From Actinomycetota bacterium (GTDB lineage: Bacteria; Actinomycetota; Thermoleophilia; UBA2241), in NCBI GenBank assembly GCA_003132645.1, contig PKYM01000021.1, positions 3,592 through 12,262 on the forward strand: a DNA stretch of 8,671 bases, given 5' to 3'. The position numbers and the translations under genes were made by a program. Below the pieces are notes generated by a model. It was not told the DNA's origin, made no database searches, and saw only the letters and a list, made by a program, of their open reading frames with translations. Below are positions 7,747-8,671 of this stretch, piece by piece. Numbering within the stretch: the first letter of the stretch is position 1; each line of letters begins with the position of its first letter.

Positions 7747-8671
7747 CTATTTTTTGTGTGCATTCAACTGTTCGAGCTTCTGCTTCAGTTGGTCCAGTTT
7801 CTGCCCCGCCTCCCCAAGCTTGCCTTCCGCGGTCAGGCGTTGGTAATCGGCCAGATCTCGCGCTGCGCCGTTGATGAGCGAATTTACATCCGCACCCGGC
7901 TTCGCTGCGCCACCAGATCCTTCAGCGCTCTTGCCCGCCTCAGCGGCGGCAGGCGCAGGTTCAGCGCTCAATGATGAAGGTCCACCGGCAAAAAGGGCTT
8001 GCATCGCCGCTTCAAAGGTCGAACCATAGGCGAGCTTGTCTTGCAACGCCAGCACCACCAGCCGCAACTCGGGCATGGGACTGCGTTCGGCCTTCAGGTA
8101 AATCGGCTCCGCATACATCAGCGCCTTGCCGCATGGGATCACCAGCAGAGTCCCTCGTTGCACGTGGGAGCCTTGCTGATTCCACAGCGTAAGTTGTCCT
8201 GATAATTGCGCGTTCTGATCGATGCGAGCTTCGATCTGCAATGGACCATCCACCAGCTTCGTTTTCGGGAAGTCATAAACTACCGACGTGCCATACTGCG
8301 CGCCATCGCTGCGCCCCGCAAACCAGCCGATCAGATTGTTGCGGTTGGAGGGAGTGAATGGGAGAATCTCGACAAACTCAATCGCTGATTCACCGGGCAA
8401 TTTCATCAGGACGAAATTCGGCTCCATCGGCTGGGACGCCTGCTCACCGGATTGATTCAAGCCAACTTCAGAAGCGACGGTCCACAGATCCTCACGGTTG
8501 TAGAACACCACGGGGTCTGTCATGTGATAGAGCCCGTAGACCGCGGCTTGCAGTTTGAGCAACATTTCCGGATAGCGCACATGTTTGCGCAAGTCCGCAG
8601 GCATGGCGTTCGCATCTTTGAACAGCGATGGGAAGATGGCACGATAGGCCGCGATAATGGGGTCCGTGGCC
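7747..8671 (-). CDS. UPF0182 family membrane protein, C-terminal part (runs off right edge)
   Basis: The frame continues past the ATG at 8604 to the window edge with no stop, and those 22 extra residues (DPIIAAYRAIFPSLFK and so on) match the family, so 8604 is an internal Met. UPF0182 proteins are about 900-1000 residues with seven N-terminal membrane helices and a large outer C-terminal domain; only the latter is seen and no membrane helix is visible. Family features: MPADLRKHVRYPE, AVYGLYHMTDPVVFYNREDLW, LMKLPGE, FVEILPFTPSNRNNLIGWFAG, SGQLTLWNQQGSHVQRGTLLVIPCG, LMYAEPIYLKAE, LALQDKLAYGSTFEAAMQALFAG. An Ala/Pro/Gly-rich linker follows, then a charged helix ending LDQLKQKLEQLNAHKK, probably a short coiled coil, typical of the family end. 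The function of the family is not known. It is upstream of the cytidylate-kinase-like gene on the same strand. Confidence 0.92.
   Translation of the reverse strand, partial: ATDPIIAAYRAIFPSLFKDANAMPADLRKHVRYPEMLLKLQAAVYGLYHMTDPVVFYNREDLWTVASEVGLNQSGEQASQPMEPNFVLMKLPGESAIEFVEILPFTPSNRNNLIGWFAGRSDGAQYGTSVVYDFPKTKLVDGPLQIEARIDQNAQLSGQLTLWNQQGSHVQRGTLLVIPCGKALMYAEPIYLKAERSPMPELRLVVLALQDKLAYGSTFEAAMQALFAGGPSSLSAEPAPAAAEAGKSAEGSGGAAKPGADVNSLINGAARDLADYQRLTAEGKLGEAGQKLDQLKQKLEQLNAHKK

Noticed and set aside
7743..7760. CACAC/GTGTG hairpin around the stop of the UPF0182 gene
   Set aside because: Only a 5-bp stem with an 8-base A/T loop and no T-run after it on the minus strand; too weak to call a terminator.

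Overview
The window holds two kinds of bacterial DNA that meet at a visible break. The left part (about 1-3300) is very GC-rich. Its genes have strong third-position G/C bias and mixed start signals (GTG with Shine-Dalgarno, or no Shine-Dalgarno and a -10-like box close to the ATG). It looks like an actinobacterium, perhaps of the Thermoleophilia type. The right part (about 3600-8671) is less GC-rich, and its gene content (miaA preceded by a tiny membrane protein gene, a secreted ACE-like M2 peptidase, a cytidylate-kinase-like protein, a UPF0182 protein) suggests Acidobacteriota. Both taxonomic readings are inferences from protein style and composition.

Layout, left part. Bases 1-711 (minus) encode the N-terminal part of a secreted prenyltransferase/squalene-cyclase-repeat protein with a clear Shine-Dalgarno and an extended -10 promoter. 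A spacer follows that contains one small possible gene (1072-1377, plus). Next is a glycosyltransferase pair on the plus strand: a GT2 polyprenol-phosphate-sugar synthase-like protein with two C-terminal membrane helices (1456-2526), then a GT4-type glycosyltransferase (from 2565). The pair suggests cell-envelope glycan or glycolipid synthesis. The GT4 gene contains a perfect 38-bp palindrome and a second strong stem-loop.

Break. At about 3290-3312 the GT4 gene stops making sense and is joined head-on to the first ~93 codons of purA (minus strand, start at 3578). Both genes are truncated at the same point, so this is either an assembly or amplification chimera or a real rearrangement. The purA fragment has actinobacterial-style motifs, so a second join may lie in 3579-3807.

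Right part. A 62-residue single-pass membrane protein (3808-3996) overlaps by four bases the start of miaA (3993-4931), a tRNA A37 dimethylallyltransferase. Two tandem hairpins lie in the convergent gap after miaA. The minus strand then carries, in transcription order from the right edge, the C-terminal part of a UPF0182 membrane protein (7747 to beyond 8671), a cytidylate-kinase-like protein (start re-assigned to GTG 7661) and an M2 (ACE-family) peptidase with every key active-site residue in place (5023-6948).

I found no CRISPR array, complete RNA gene, insertion sequence or convincing new multi-gene system. The items most worth a second look are the GT4/purA junction, the coding palindrome, the tandem hairpins and the unrecognised ORF at 1072.
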